Shown: in pieces, positions 47,285-60,346 of the stretch
Layout: each line of letters starts with the position of its first letter
How positions within the stretch are numbered: position 1 is the first letter of the stretch
Assembly: GCA_036245805.1 (NCBI GenBank)
Contig: BTRK01000002.1
Location: forward strand, 17,539,067 to 17,603,066
Source of the DNA: Pristionchus mayeri
Lineage: Eukaryota > Nematoda > Chromadorea > Rhabditida > Neodiplogasteridae
Direction of reading: 5' to 3'
DNA length: 64,000 nt
The notes under the pieces: model-generated
The model's input: only the letters and a program-made list of their open reading frames with translations
Databases searched by the model: none
What the model was told of the DNA's origin: nothing
Program-made: the position numbers and the translations under genes

Positions 47285-47872
47285 CTACAAGGAGAGGACG
47301 CCTCCTTGCGCTTCCACCGAGTCACGGATGTATGGGGCGATCTCCCCGGCCGACTTCCACCTTCCCCTCCTCTGGACGGCCTCTAGAGAAGTTCCTTGTC
47401 GAAGGGATTCGTTGACTCCCCCCGCCCGCAACGGGTGGGGGGTGATCTTCTCTGCTTGAACGGCGTCGCAGAGAAACTTGATGTCTTGCTTGAACGTGTC
47501 TGCCGAGATTGGGGTGAGGGGATGGGAGAAGGAAGGGAATACCCAGACTGAGGGCGGGACTCTCGCCCGGTACAAATGGAAAAGGGCCAGAGAAGGAGAG
47601 TCTTCCTTGGCGGAGATAAACGTCTCCCTTCCCTCCGCGTACTGGTCGTTCTTCGCTCGTGCGACCGTGATCTGGAGTGTCTCGGACGACAGCTGGACGT
47701 CGACCCATCGGAGGGCCAGAAGTTCACCTACTCGGAGGAGGGCAGAGAAGGAGAGGGCTGCCCCTATGGCACTACGAACAATGGAGAGGTCTGACGAATT
47801 TAGGGTGGCATAGGCAACGAATCGATCGATAAGCGATCTGGGCACACTGATATAGTGGTTAACAACTAGCGA
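47285..47872 (-). pseudogene. Tyrosine recombinase catalytic domain, 5'-truncated
   Basis: It has the catalytic half of a phage-integrase-type tyrosine recombinase. IGAALSFSALLRVGELLALR holds the first Arg (R-x-x-E-L). ARAKNDQYAEG supplies the beta-turn Lys. ITPHPLRAGG is the H-x-x-R box. GRWKSAGEIAPYIRD has the Trp/His position and the nucleophilic Tyr. The frame ends at 47285. Upstream there is no N-terminal core-binding domain before the satellite begins, unless a TATATCAG acceptor at ~47850 joins a distant exon. In nematodes such enzymes come from DIRS/PAT-like retrotransposons or Crypton-like elements. No reverse transcriptase is next to it, so the class cannot be decided. Confidence 0.82.
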
Positions 47873-47937
47873 CCTTCGGTCGCTACGTTACGCAGGGTTG
47901 TTTGTAAAGGATAAAAGATGGACGCAACCGCAACTGC

Positions 47938-49412
47938 TTTTACAACATCCCAATGTTGCATTTTGCAGTGATAATTTAAAAATTCATTGACAAATACAAC
48001 ATCTTATTCGAAGGTTTGCAAGTAGAAGCCTGCTTAAAACGTTGTAAAAGGCTCGTGAGGCCTCGGGCAATTCGAAAAAGTTGGGATGGGGCTTCGCCCA
48101 TTTTACAACATCCCAATGTTCCATTGTGAAGTGATAATTTAAAAATTCATTGACAAATACAACATCTTATTCGAAGGTTTGCAAGTAGAAGCCTGCTCAA
48201 AACGTTGTAAAAGGCTCGTGAGGCCTCGGGCAATTCGAAAAAGTCGGGATGGGGCTTCGCCCATTTTACAACATCCCAATGTTCCATTGTGAAGTGATAA
48301 TTTAAAAATTCATTGACAAATACAACATCTTATTCGAAGGTTTGCAAATAGAAGCCTGCTTAAAAAAGGGTTCCCACGAGTCTCGCGGACAACAAACTGG
48401 CACCATGGGGTTATAGAGGGCGCTTTTCCGATCAGAAATCACTTGGTTTCATGTTAAATAAATGTCTATAAGTTGCAAAATTAATTTCTAAAGTTCATTG
48501 AAAATGCAGGCAAATTGAAAATACTGTAGCTATTCAAGCCATTGATTGAGAAAAATGCCGCTGGATTAGGAAAAGACGGAATTTCGAGATGCATGCTGCA
48601 TTACACCACGTTGCTTAGCATCGCTTTTCTTCGTTATTATTGAGTTTAATGGATTTTTAATGTGAAAATATGGATTGTGCGATCGAGTTTAATGTAATTT
48701 ACATAAAGATATAGTCGAATTAGGCAAATAGTGCGTTGCGCAGAATTTAGGGAAAGCCACCGTACAGTACTCAGCATGCAGTACAATCGTTGTGAGAGTC
48801 CATGATTCTGTTTCATGGTAACCCTTTTTTAAAACGTTGTAAAAGGCTCGTGAGGCCTCGGGAAATTCGAAAAAGTTGGGATGGGGCTTCGCCCATTTTA
48901 CAACATCCCAATATTCCATTGTGAAGTGATAATTTAAAAATTCATTGACAAATACAACATCTTATTCGAAGGTTTGCAAGTAGAAGCCTGCTTAAAACAT
49001 TGTAAAAGGCTCGTGAGGCCTCGGGCAATTCGAAAAAGTTGGGATGGGGCTTCGCCCATTTTACAACATCCCAATATTCCATTGTGAAGTGATAATTTAA
49101 AAATTCATTGACAAATACAACATCTTATTCGAAGGTTTGCAAGTAGAAGCCTGCTCAAAACGTTGTAAAAGGCTCGTGAGGCCTCGGGCAATTCGAAAAA
49201 GACGGGATGGGGCTTCGCCCATTTTACAACATCCCAATGTTCCATTGTGAAGTGATAATTTAAAAATTCATTGACAAATACAGCATCTTATTCGAAGGTT
49301 TGCAAGTAGAAGCCTGCTTAAAACGTTGTAAAAGGCTCGTGAGGCCTCGGGCAATTCGAAAAAGTTGGGATGGGGCTTCGCCCATTTTACAACATCCCAA
49401 TGTTCCATTGTG
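47938..49412. repeat. 163-bp tandem satellite, about six copies
   Basis: Copies start (TTTTACAACATCCCAATRTT) near 47938, 48101, 48264, 48896, 49059, 49222 and 49385, i.e. every 163 bp once the 465-bp insertion is removed. Each unit has a short hairpin, ATGGGGCTTCGCCCAT. The last copy is cut after ~30 bp, where the 178-bp array begins. Confidence 0.92.
48364..48828. mobile_element. 465-bp MITE with TTAA target duplication
   Basis: TTAA flanks the insert (48360-48363 and 48829-48832). Short terminal inverted repeats read AAAAGGGTTCCC on the left and, inverted, AAAAGGGTTACC on the right. Without the insert the 163-bp unit is continuous (GCCTGCTTAAAACGTTG). The TTAA site suggests a piggyBac-type mobiliser, but the termini are not clearly piggyBac. 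Confidence 0.78.
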
Positions 49413-52400
49413 AATATTCGATATAGATAGATAGAGAGCCTCTAAATTCGGATTCTACGGCTCCCGTTCTTCATTATTTTCATTCGATATCGTTCAATAT
49501 GCCCTCGTAAAGCTTGCAAACTCTACGCTATTACTCATTCTCGAACAGTCTCTGTATGCCCTGCTTTAGATGTTCTTTCGAATAACGTGAAGACGAGTAA
49601 TCGCAGAGATAGAGAGCCTCTAAATTCGGATTCTACGGCTCCCGTTCTTCATTATTTTCATTCGATATCGTTCAATATGCCCTCGTAAAGTTTGCAAACT
49701 CTACGCTATTACTCATTCTCGAACAGTCTCTGTATGCCCTGCTTTAGATGTTCTTTCGAATAACGTGAAGACGAGTAATCGCAGAGATAGAGAGCCTCTA
49801 AATTCGGATTCTACGGCTCCCGTTCTTCATTATTTTCATTCGATATCGTTCAATATGCCCTCGTAAAGCTTGCAAACTCTACGCTATTACTCATTCTCGA
49901 ACAGTCTCTGTATGCCCTGCTTTAGATGTTCTTTCGAATAACGTGAAGACGAGTAATCGCAGAGATAGAGAGCCTCTAAATTCGGATTCTACGGCTCCCG
50001 TTCTTCATTATTTTCATTCCATATCGTTCAATATGCCCTCGTAAAGCTTGCAAACTCTACGCTATTACTCATTCTCGAACAGTCTCTGTATGCCCTGCTT
50101 TAGATGTTCTTTCGAATAACGTGAAGACGAGTAATCGCAGAGATAGAGAGCCTCTAAATTCGGATTCTACGGCTCCCGTTCTTCATTATTTTCATTCGAT
50201 ATCGTTCAATATGCCCTCGTAAAGCTTGCAAACTCTACGCTATTACTCATTCTCGAACAGTCTCTGTATGCCCTGCTTTAGATGTTCTTTCGAATAACGT
50301 GAAGACGAGTAATCGCAGAGATAGAGAGCCTCTAAATTCGGATTCTACGGCTCCCGTTCTTCATTATTTTCATTCGATATCGTTCAATATGCCCTCGTAA
50401 AGCTTGCAAACTCTACGCTATTACTCATTCTCGAACAGTCTCTGTATGCCCTGCTTTAGATGTTCTTTCGAATAACGTGAAGACGAGTAATCGCAGAGAT
50501 AGAGAGCCTCTAAATTCGGATTCTACGGCTCCCGTTCTTCATTATTTTCATTCGATATCGTTCAATATGCCCTCGTAAAGCTTGCAAACTCTACGCTATT
50601 ACTCATTCTCGAACAGTCTCTGTATGCCCTGCTTTAGATGTTCTTTCGAATAACGTGAAGACGAGTAATCGCAGAGATAGAGAGTTTCTAAATTCGGATT
50701 CTACGGCTCCCGTTCTTCATTATTTTCATTCGATATCGTTCAATATGCCCTCGTAAAGCTTGCAAACTACGCTATTACTCATTCTCGAACAGTCTCTGTA
50801 TGCCCTGCTTTAGATGTTCTTTCGAATAACGTGAAGACGAGTAATCGCAGAGATAGAGAGCCTCAAAATTCGGATTCTACGGCTCCCGTTCTTCATTATT
50901 TTCATTCGATATCGTTCAATATGCCCTCGTAAAGCTTGCAAACTCTACGCTATTACTCATTCTCGAACAGTCTCTGTATGCCCTGCTTTAGATGTTCTTT
51001 CGAATAACGTGAAAACGAGTAATCGCAGAGATAGAGAGCCTCTAAATTCGGATTCTACGGCTCCCGTTCTTCATTATTTTCATTCGATATCGTTCAATAT
51101 GCCCTCGTAAAGCTTGCAAACTCTACGCTATTACTCATTCTCGAACAGTCTCTGTATGCCCTGCTTTAGATGTTCTTTCGAATAACGTGAAGACGAGTAA
51201 TCGCAGAGATAGAGAGCCTCTAAATTCGGATTCTACGGCTCCCGTTCTTCATTATTTTCATTCGATATCGTTCAATATGCCCTCGTAAAGCTTGCAAACT
51301 CTACGCTATTACTCATTCTCGAACAGTCTCTGTATGCCCTGCTTTAGATGTTCTTTCGAATAACGTGAAGACGAGTAATCGCAGAGATAGAGAGCCTCTA
51401 AATTCGGATTCTACGGCTCCCGTTCTTCATTATTTTCATTCGATATCGTTCAATATGCCCTCGTAAAGCTTGCAAACTCTACGCTATTACTCATTCTCGA
51501 ACAGTCTCTGTATGCCCTGCTTTAGATGTTCTTTCGAATAACGTGAAGACGAGTAATCGCAGAGATAGAGAGCCTCTAAATTCGGACTCTACGGCTCCCG
51601 TTCTTCATTATTTTCATTCGATATCGTTCAATATGCCCTCGTAAAGCTTGCAAACTCTACGCTATTACTCATTCTCGAACAGTCTCTGTATGCCCTGCTT
51701 TAGATGTTCTTTCGAATAACGTGAAGACGAGTAATAGCAGAGATAGAGAGCCTCTAAATTCGGATTCTACGGCTCCCGTTCTTCATTATTTTCATTCGAT
51801 ATCGTTCAATATGCCCTCGTAAAGCTTGCAAACTCTACGCTATTACTCATTCTCGAACAGTCTCTGTATGCCCTGCTTTAGATGTTCTTTCGAATAACGT
51901 GAAGACGAGTAATCGCAGAGATAGAGAGCCTCTAAATTCGGATTCTACGGCTCCCGTTCTTCATTATTTTCATTCGATATCGTTCAATATGCCCTCGTAA
52001 AGCTTGCAAACTCTACGCTATTACTCATTCTCGAACAGTCTCTGTATGCCCTGCTTTAGATGTTCTTTCGAATAACGTGAAGACGAGTAATCGCAGAGAT
52101 AGAGAGCCTCTAAATTCGGATTCTACGGCTCCCGTTCTTCATTATTTTCATTCGATATCGTTCAATATGCCCTCGTAAAGCTTGCAAACTCTACGCTATT
52201 ACTCATTCTCGAACAGTCTCTGTATGCCCTGCTTTAGATGTTCTTTCGAATAACGTGAAGACGAGTAATCGCAGAGATAGAGAGCCTCTAAATTCGGATT
52301 CTACGGCTCCCGTTCTTCATTATTTTCATTCGATATCGTTCAATATGCCCTCGTAAAGCTTGCAAACTCTACGCTATTGCTCATTCTCGAACAGTCTCTG

Positions 52401-55400
52401 TATGCCCTGCTTTAGATGTTCTTTCGAATAACGTGAAGACGAGTAATCGCAGAGATAGAGAGCCTCTAAATTCGGATTCTACGGCTCCCGTTCTTCATTA
52501 TTTTCATTCGATATCGTTCAATATGCCCTCGTAAAGCTTGCAAACTCTACGCTATTACTCATTCTCGAACAGTCTCTGTATGCCCTGCTTTAGATGTTCT
52601 TTCGAATAACGTGAAGACGAGTAATCGCAGAGATAGAGAGCCTCTAAATTCGGATTCTACGGCTCCCGTTCTTCATTATTTTCATTCGATATCGTTCAAT
52701 ATGCCCTCGTAAAGCTTGCAAACTCTACGCTATTACTCATTCTCGAACAGTCTCTGTATGCCCTGCTTTAGATGTTCTTTCGAATAACGTGAAGACGAGT
52801 AATCGCAGAGATAGAGAGCCTCTAAATTCGGATTCTACGGCTCCCGTTCTTCATTATTTTCATTCGATATCGTTCAATATGCCCTCGTAAAGCTTGCAAA
52901 CTCTACGCTATTGCTCATTCTCGAACAGTCTCTGTATGCCCTGCTTTAGATGTTCTTTCGAATAACGTGAAGACGAGTAATAGCAGAGATAGAGAGCCTC
53001 TAAATTCGGATTCTACGGCTCCCGTTCTTCATTATTTTCATTCGATATCGTTCAATATGCCCTCGTAAAGCTTGCAAACTCTACGCTATTACTCATTCTC
53101 GAACAGTCTCTGTATGCCCTGCTTTAGATGTTCTTTCGAATAACGTGAAGACGAGTAATCGCAGAGATAGAGAGCCTCTAAATTCGGATTCTACGGCTCC
53201 CGTTCTTCATTATTTTCATTCGATATCGTTCAATATGCCCTCGTAAAGCTTGCAAACTCTACGCTATTACTCATTCTCGAACAGTCTCTGTATGCCCTGC
53301 TTTAGATGTTCTTTCGAATAACGTGAAGACGAGTAATCGCAGAGATAGAGAGCCTCTAAATTCGGATTCTACGGCTCCCGTTCTTCATTATTTTCATTCG
53401 ATATCGTTCAATATGCCCTCGTAAAGCTTGCAAACTCTACGCTATTACTCATTCTCGAACAGTCTCTGTATGCCCTGCTTTAGATGTTCTTTCGAATAAC
53501 GTGAAGACGAGTAATCGCAGAGATAGAGAGCCTCTAAATTCGGATTCTACGGCTCCCGTTCTTCATTATTTTCATTCGATATCGTTCAATATGCCCTCGT
53601 AAAGCTTGCAAACTCTACGCTATTACTCATTCTCGAACAGTCTCTGTATGCCCTGCTTTAGATGTTCTTTCGAATAACGTGAAGACGAGTAATCGCAGAG
53701 ATAGTGAGCCTCTAAATTCGGATTCTACGGCTCCCGTTCTTCATTATTTTCATTCGATATCGTTCAATATGCCCTCGTAAAGCTTGCAAACTCTACGCTA
53801 TTACTCATTCTCGAACAGTCTCTGTATGCCCTGCTTTAGATGTTCTTTCGAATAACGTGAAGACGAGTAATCGCAGAGATAGAGAGCCTCTAAATTCGGA
53901 TTCTACGGCTCCCGTTCTTCATTATTTTCATTCGATATCGTTCAATATGCCCTCGTAAAGCTTGCAAACTCTACGCTATTACTCATTCTCGAACAGTCTC
54001 TGTATGCCCTGCTTTAGATGTTCTTTCGAATAACGTGAAGACGAGTAATCGCAGAGATAGAGAGCCTCTAAATTCGGATTCTACGGCTCCCGTTCTTCAT
54101 TATTTTCATTCGATATCGTTCAATATGCCCTCGTAAAGCTTGCAAACTCTACGCTATTACTCATTCTCGAACAGTCTCTGTATGCCCTGCTTTAGATGTT
54201 CTTTCGAATAACGTGAAGACGAGTAATCGCAGAGATAGAGAGCCTCTAAATTCGGATTCTACGGCTCCCGTTCTTCATTATTTTCATTCGATATCGTTCA
54301 ATATGCCCTCGTAAAGCTTGCAAACTCTACGCTATTACTCATTCTCGAACAGTCTCTGTATGCCCTGCTTTAGATGTTCTTTCGAATAACGTGAAGACGA
54401 GTAATCGCAGAGATAGAGAGCCTCTAAATTCGGATTCTACGGCTCCCGTTCTTCATTATTTTCATTCGATATCGTTCAATATGCCCTCGTAAAGCTTGCA
54501 AACTCTACGCTATTACTCATTCTCGAACAGTCTCTGTATGCCCTGCTTTAGATGTTCTTTCGAATAACGTGAAGACGAGTAATCGCAGAGATAGAGAGCC
54601 TCTAAATTCGGATTCTACGGCTCCCGTTCTTCATTATTTTCATTCGATATCGTTCAATATGCCCTCGTAAAGCTTGCAAACTCTACGCTATTACTCATTC
54701 TCGAACAGTCTCTGTATGCCCTGCTTTAGATGTTCTTTCGAATAACGTGAAGACGAGTAATCGCAGAGATAGAGAGCCTCTAAATTCGGATTCTACGGCT
54801 CCCGTTCTTCATTATTTTCATTCGATATCGTTCAATATGCCCTCGTAAAGCTTGCAAACTCTACGCTATTACTCATTCTCGAACAGTCTCTGTATGCCCT
54901 GCTTTAGATGTTCTTTCGAATAACGTGAAGACGAGTAATAGCAGAGATAGAGAGCCTCTAAATTCGGATTCTACGGCTCCCGTTCTTCATTATTTTCATT
55001 CGATATCGTTCAATATGCCCTCGTAAAGCTTGCAAACTCTACGCTATTACTCATTCTCGAACAGTCTCTGTATGCCCTGCTTTAGATGTTCTTTCGAATA
55101 ACGTGAAGACGAGTAATCGCAGAGATAGTGAGCCTCTAAATTCGGATTCTACGGCTCCCGTTCTTCATTATTTTCATTCGATATCGTTCAATATGCCCTC
55201 GTAAAGCTTGCAAACTCTACGCTATTACTCATTCTCGAACAGTCTCTGTATGCCCTGCTTTAGATGTTCTTTCGAATAACGTGAAGACGAGTAATCGCAG
55301 AGATAGAGAGCCTCTAAATTCGGATTCTACGGCTCCCGTTCTTCATTATTTTCATTCGATATCGTTCAATATGCCCTCGTAAAGCTTGCAAACTCTACGC

Positions 55401-58400
55401 TATTACTCATTCTCGAACAGTCTCTGTATGCCCTGCTTTAGATGTTCTTTCGAATAACGTGAAGACGAGTAATCGCAGAGATAGAGAGCCTCTAAATTCG
55501 GATTCTACGGCTCCCGTTCTTCATTATTTTCATTCGATATCGTTCAATATGCCCTCGTAAAGCTTGCAAACTCTACGCTATTACTCATTCTCGAACAGTC
55601 TCTGTATGCCCTGCTTTAGATGTTCTTTCGAATAACGTGAAGACGAGTAATCGCAGAGATAGAGAGCCTCTAAATTCGGATTCTACGGCTCCCGTTCTTC
55701 ATTATTTTCATTCGATATCGTTCAATATGCCCTCGTAAAGCTTGCAAACTCTACGCTATTACTCATTCTCGAACAGTCTCTGTATGCCCTGCTTTAGATG
55801 TTCTTTCGAATAACGTGAAGACGAGTAATCGCAGAGATAGAGAGCCTCTAAATTCGGATTCTACGGCTCCCGTTCTTCATTATTTTCATTCGATATCGTT
55901 CAATATGCCCTCGTAAAGCTAGCAAACTCTACGCTATTACTCATTCTCGAACAGTCTCTGTATGCCCTGCTTTAGATGTTCTTTCGAATAACGTGAAGAC
56001 GAGTAATCGCAGAGATAGAGAGCCTCTAAATTCGGATTCTACGGCTCCCGTTCTTCATTATTTTCATTTGATATCGTTCAATATGTTCTCGTAAAGCTTG
56101 CAAACTCTACGCTCTTACTCATTCTCGAACAGTCTCTGTATGCCCTGCTTTAGATGTTCTTTCGAATAACGTGAAGACGAGTAATCGCAGAGATAGAGAG
56201 CCTCTAAATTCGGATTCTACGGCTCCCGTTCTTCATTATTTTCATTCGATATCGTTCAATATGCCCTCGTAAAGCTTGCAAACTCTACGCTATTACTCAT
56301 TCTCGAACAGTCTCTGTATGCCCTGCTTTAGATGTTCTTTCGAATAACGTGAAGACGAGTAATCGCAGAGATAGAGAGCCTCTAAATTCGGATTCTACGG
56401 CTCCCGTTCTTCATTATTTTCATTCGATATCGTTCAATATGCCCTCGTAAAGCTTGCAAACTCTACGCTATTACTCATTCTCGAACAGTCTCTGTATGCC
56501 CTGCTTTAGATGTTCTTTCGAATAACGTGAAGACGAGTAATCGCAGAGATAGAGAGCCTCTAAATTCGGATTCTACGGCTCCCGTTCTTCATTATTTTCA
56601 TACGATATCGTTCAATATGCCCTCGTAAAGCTTGCAAACTCTACGCTATTACTCATTCTCGAACAGTCTCTGTATGCCCTGCTTTAGATGTTCTTTCGAA
56701 TAACGTGAAGACGAGTAATCGCAGAGATAGAGAGCCTCTAAATTCGGATTCTACGGCTCCCGTTCTTCATTATTTTCATTCGATATCGTTCAATATGCCC
56801 TCGTAAAGCTTGCAAACTCTACGCTATTACTCATTCTCGAACAGTCTCTGTATGCCCTGCTTTAGATGTTCTTTCGAATAACGTGAAGACGAGTAATCGC
56901 AGAGATAGAGAGCCTCTAAATTCGGATTCTACGGCTCCCGTTCTTCATTATTTTCATTCGATATCGTTCAATATGCCCTCGTAAAGCTTGCAAACTCTAC
57001 GCTATTACTCATTCTCGAACAGTCTCTGTATGCCCTGCTTTAGATGTTCTTTCGAATAACGTGAAGACGAGTAATCGCAGAGATAGAGAGCCTCTAAATT
57101 CGGATTCTACGGCTCCCGTTCTTCATTATTTTCATTCGATATCGTTCAATATGCCCTCGTAAAGCTTGCAAACTCTACGCTATTACTCATTCTCGAACAG
57201 TCTCTGTATGCCCTGCTTTAGATGTTCTTTCGAATAACGTGAAGACGAGTAATCGCAGAGATAGAGAGCCTCTAAATTCGGATTCTACGGCTCCCGTTCT
57301 TCATTATTTTCATTCGATATCGTTCAATATGCCCTCGTAAAGCTTGCAAACTCTACGCTATTACTCATTCTCGAACAGTCTCTGTATGCCCTGCTTTAGA
57401 TGTTCTTTCGAATAACGTGAAGACGAGTAATCGCAGAGATAGAGAGCCTCTAAATTCGGATTCTACGGCTCCCGTTCTTCATTATTTTCATTCGATATCG
57501 TTCAATATGCCCTCGTAAAGCTTGCAAACTCTACGCTATTACTCATTCTCGAACAGTCTCTGTATGCCCTGCTTTAGATATTCTTTCGAATAACGTGAAG
57601 ACGAGTAATCGCAGAGATAGAGAGCCTCTAAATTCGGATTCTACGGCTCCCGTTCTTCATTATTTTCATTCGATATCGTTCAATATGCCCTCGTAAAGCT
57701 TGCAAACTCTACGCTATTACTCATTCTCGAACAGTCTCTGTATGCCCTGCTTTAGATGTTCTTTCGAATAACGTGAAGACGAGTAATCGCAGAGATAGAG
57801 AGCCTCTAAATTCGGATTCTACGGCTCCCGTTCTTCATTATTTTCATTCGATATCGTTCAATATGCCCTCGTAAAGCTTGCAAACTCTACGCTATTACTC
57901 ATTCTCGAACAGTCTCTGTATGCCCTGCTTTAGATGTTCTTTCGAATAACGTGAAGACGAGTAATCGCAGAGATAGAGAGCCTCTAAATTCGGATTCTAC
58001 GGCTCCCGTTCTTCATTATTTTCATACGATATCGTTCAATATGCCCTCGTAAAGCTTGCAAACTCTACGCTATTACTCATTCTCGAACAGTCTCTGTATG
58101 CCCTGCTTTAGATGTTCTTTCGAATAACGTGAAGACGAGTAATCGCAGAGATAGAGAGCCTCTAAATTCGGATTCTACGGCTCCCGTTCTTCATTATTTT
58201 CATTCGATATCGTTCAATATGCCCTCGTAAAGCTTGCAAACTCTACGCTATTACTCATTCTCGAACAGTCTCTGTATGCCCTGCTTTAGATATTCTTTCG
58301 AATAACGTGAAGACGAGTAATCGCAGAGATAGAGAGCCTCTAAATTCGGATTCTACGGCTCCCGTTCTTCATTATTTTCATTCGATATCGTTCAATATGC

Positions 58401-59178
58401 CCTCGTAAAGCTTGCAAACTCTACGCTATTACTCATTCTCGAACAGTCTCTGTATGCCCTGCTTTAGATGTTCTTTCGAATAACGTGAAGACGAGTAATC
58501 GCAGAGATAGAGAGCCTCTAAATTCGGATTCTACGGCTCCCGTTCTTCATTATTTTCATTCGATATCGTTCAATATGCCCTCGTAAAGCTTGCAAACTCT
58601 ACGCTATTACTCATTCTCGAACAGTCTCTGTATGCCCTGCTTTAGATGTTCTTTCGAATAACGTGAAGACGAGTAATCGCAGAGATAGAGAGCCTCTAAA
58701 TTCGGATTCTACGGCTCCCGTTCTTCGTTATTTTCATACGATATCGTTCAATATGCCCTCGTAAAGCTTGCAAACTCTACGCTATTACTCATTCTCGAAC
58801 AGTCTCTGTATGCCCTGCTTTAGATGTTCTTTCGAATAACGTGAAGACGAGTAATCGCAGAGATAGAGAGCCTCTAAATTCGGATTCTACGGCTCCCGTT
58901 CTTCATTATTTTCATTCGATATCGTTCAATATGCCCTCGTAAAGCTTGCAAACTCTACGCTATTACTCATTCTCGAACAGTCTCTGTATGCCCTGCTTTA
59001 GATGTTCTTTCGAAAAACGTGAAGACGAGTAATCGCAGAGATAGAGAGCCTCTAAATTCGGATTCTACGGCTCCCGTTCTTCATTATTTTCATTCGATAT
59101 CGTTCAATATGCCCTCGTAAAGCTTGCAAACTCTACGCTATTACTCATTCTCGAACAGTCTCTGTATGCCCTGCTTTA
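49413..59178. repeat. 178-bp satellite array, block 1 (~55 copies)
   Basis: The monomer, anchored at AGAGCCTCTAAATTCGG, recurs every 178 bp (49435, 49613, 49791, 49969 and on). Copies are nearly identical, with sporadic single-base variants. It contains no open frame of note. A HindIII site (AAGCTT) is present in almost every unit. The first unit starts after a short TAGATAGATAG transition from the 163-bp array. Confidence 0.97.
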
Positions 59179-60346
59179 GGGGGTATGACATTTGAGCAAC
59201 GACATTTGCGCAACGGGGTAAAATACGACAAATGAGCAACAAATTTTGCACATGCGACATTTGCGCAACGGGCCACAACTCCCTTCAGGATCATTGTAGA
59301 GTGCCCAGATTGGGTACGTTGGGTAGCTATGGGTTCACTCTACCGTAGCCCACACTGGTCTTTGGTCTTTCTCCTCGAGGGCGACATTTGCGCAACGGGC
59401 CATAACTCCCTTCAGGATCATCGTAGAGTGCCCAGATTGGGTACGTTGGGTAGCTGTGGGTTCACTCTACCGTAACCCACACTGGTCTTTGGTCTTTCTC
59501 CTCGCGGGCGACATTTGCGCAACGGGCCATAACTCCCTTCAGGACCATCGTAGAGTGCCCAGATTGGGCACGTTGGGTAGCTATGGGTGCACTCTACCCT
59601 AACTCTACCGAGGAGAAAGACCTTACTTTTGGGTATATTCCACACCACGTTAATTTTGGGTATATTCTCACACCACCTTAATTTTGGGTATATTCTCTCA
59701 CCACCTTAATTTTGGGTATATTCTCTCACCACCTTAATTTTGGGTATATTCTCCCACCACCTTAATTTATTTTTTTTCATTTTTCATCTTAATTTTTCAT
59801 CGTGAACAACAAAGATAACAAGAAATCCATTATATCGGGTGAAGAATCGAACACTTCGTAGAGGATCGCCTACGCCTTCCATATGATAAATTCCGTTGCG
59901 CAAATGTCGCCCCCGAGGAGAAAGACCAAAGACCAGTGTGGGTTACGGTAGAGTGAACTCATAGCTACCCAACGTACCCAATCTGGGCACTCTACGATGA
60001 TCCTGAACGGAGTTATGGCCCGTTGCGCAAATGTCGCCCCCGAGGAGAAAGACCAAAGACCAGTGTGGGTTACGGTAGAGTGAACCCATAGCTACCCAAC
60101 GTACCCAATCTGGGCACTCTACGATGATCCTGAACGGAGTTATGGCCCGTTGCGCAAATGTCGCCCCCGAGGAGAAAGACCAAACACCAGTGTGGGTTAC
60201 GGTAGAGTGAACCCATAGCTACCCAACGTACCCAATCTGGGCACTCTACGATGATCCTGAACGGAGTTATGGCCCATTGCGCAAATGTCGCTTGCGCACC
60301 TAATTTTGTCGTTGCGCAAATGTCGTTGCTCAAATGTCATACCCCC
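59179..60346. mobile_element. 1,168-bp foldback transposon in the satellite, 8-bp target duplication
   Basis: The termini are GGGGGTATGACATTTGAGC and its inverse. CTGCTTTA is duplicated on both sides (59171-59178 and 60347-60354). The arms hold three direct ~127-bp units on the left (starting near 59254, 59381, 59508) and three inverted on the right, each containing GACATTTGCGCAACG and TGGGTACGTTGGGTAGCTA. No transposase frame is present. An 8-bp duplication fits hAT-type mobilisation. Confidence 0.9.
59627..59766 (+). repeat. Five 28-bp tandem repeats at the centre of the foldback element
   Basis: The unit is TTTTGGGTATATTCTC followed by TCACCACCTTAA, repeated five times with small changes. 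It forms the spacer between the inverted arms. Confidence 0.88.

Noticed and set aside
47322..47727. Additional minus-strand and plus-strand frames over the recombinase
   Set aside because: Only the 47285-47845 frame contains the R, H-x-x-R and Y catalytic positions; the others are out of frame.
59418..60333. 76- and 87-residue minus-strand frames in the foldback element
   Set aside because: They translate the 127-bp direct units, giving repeated meaningless peptides.
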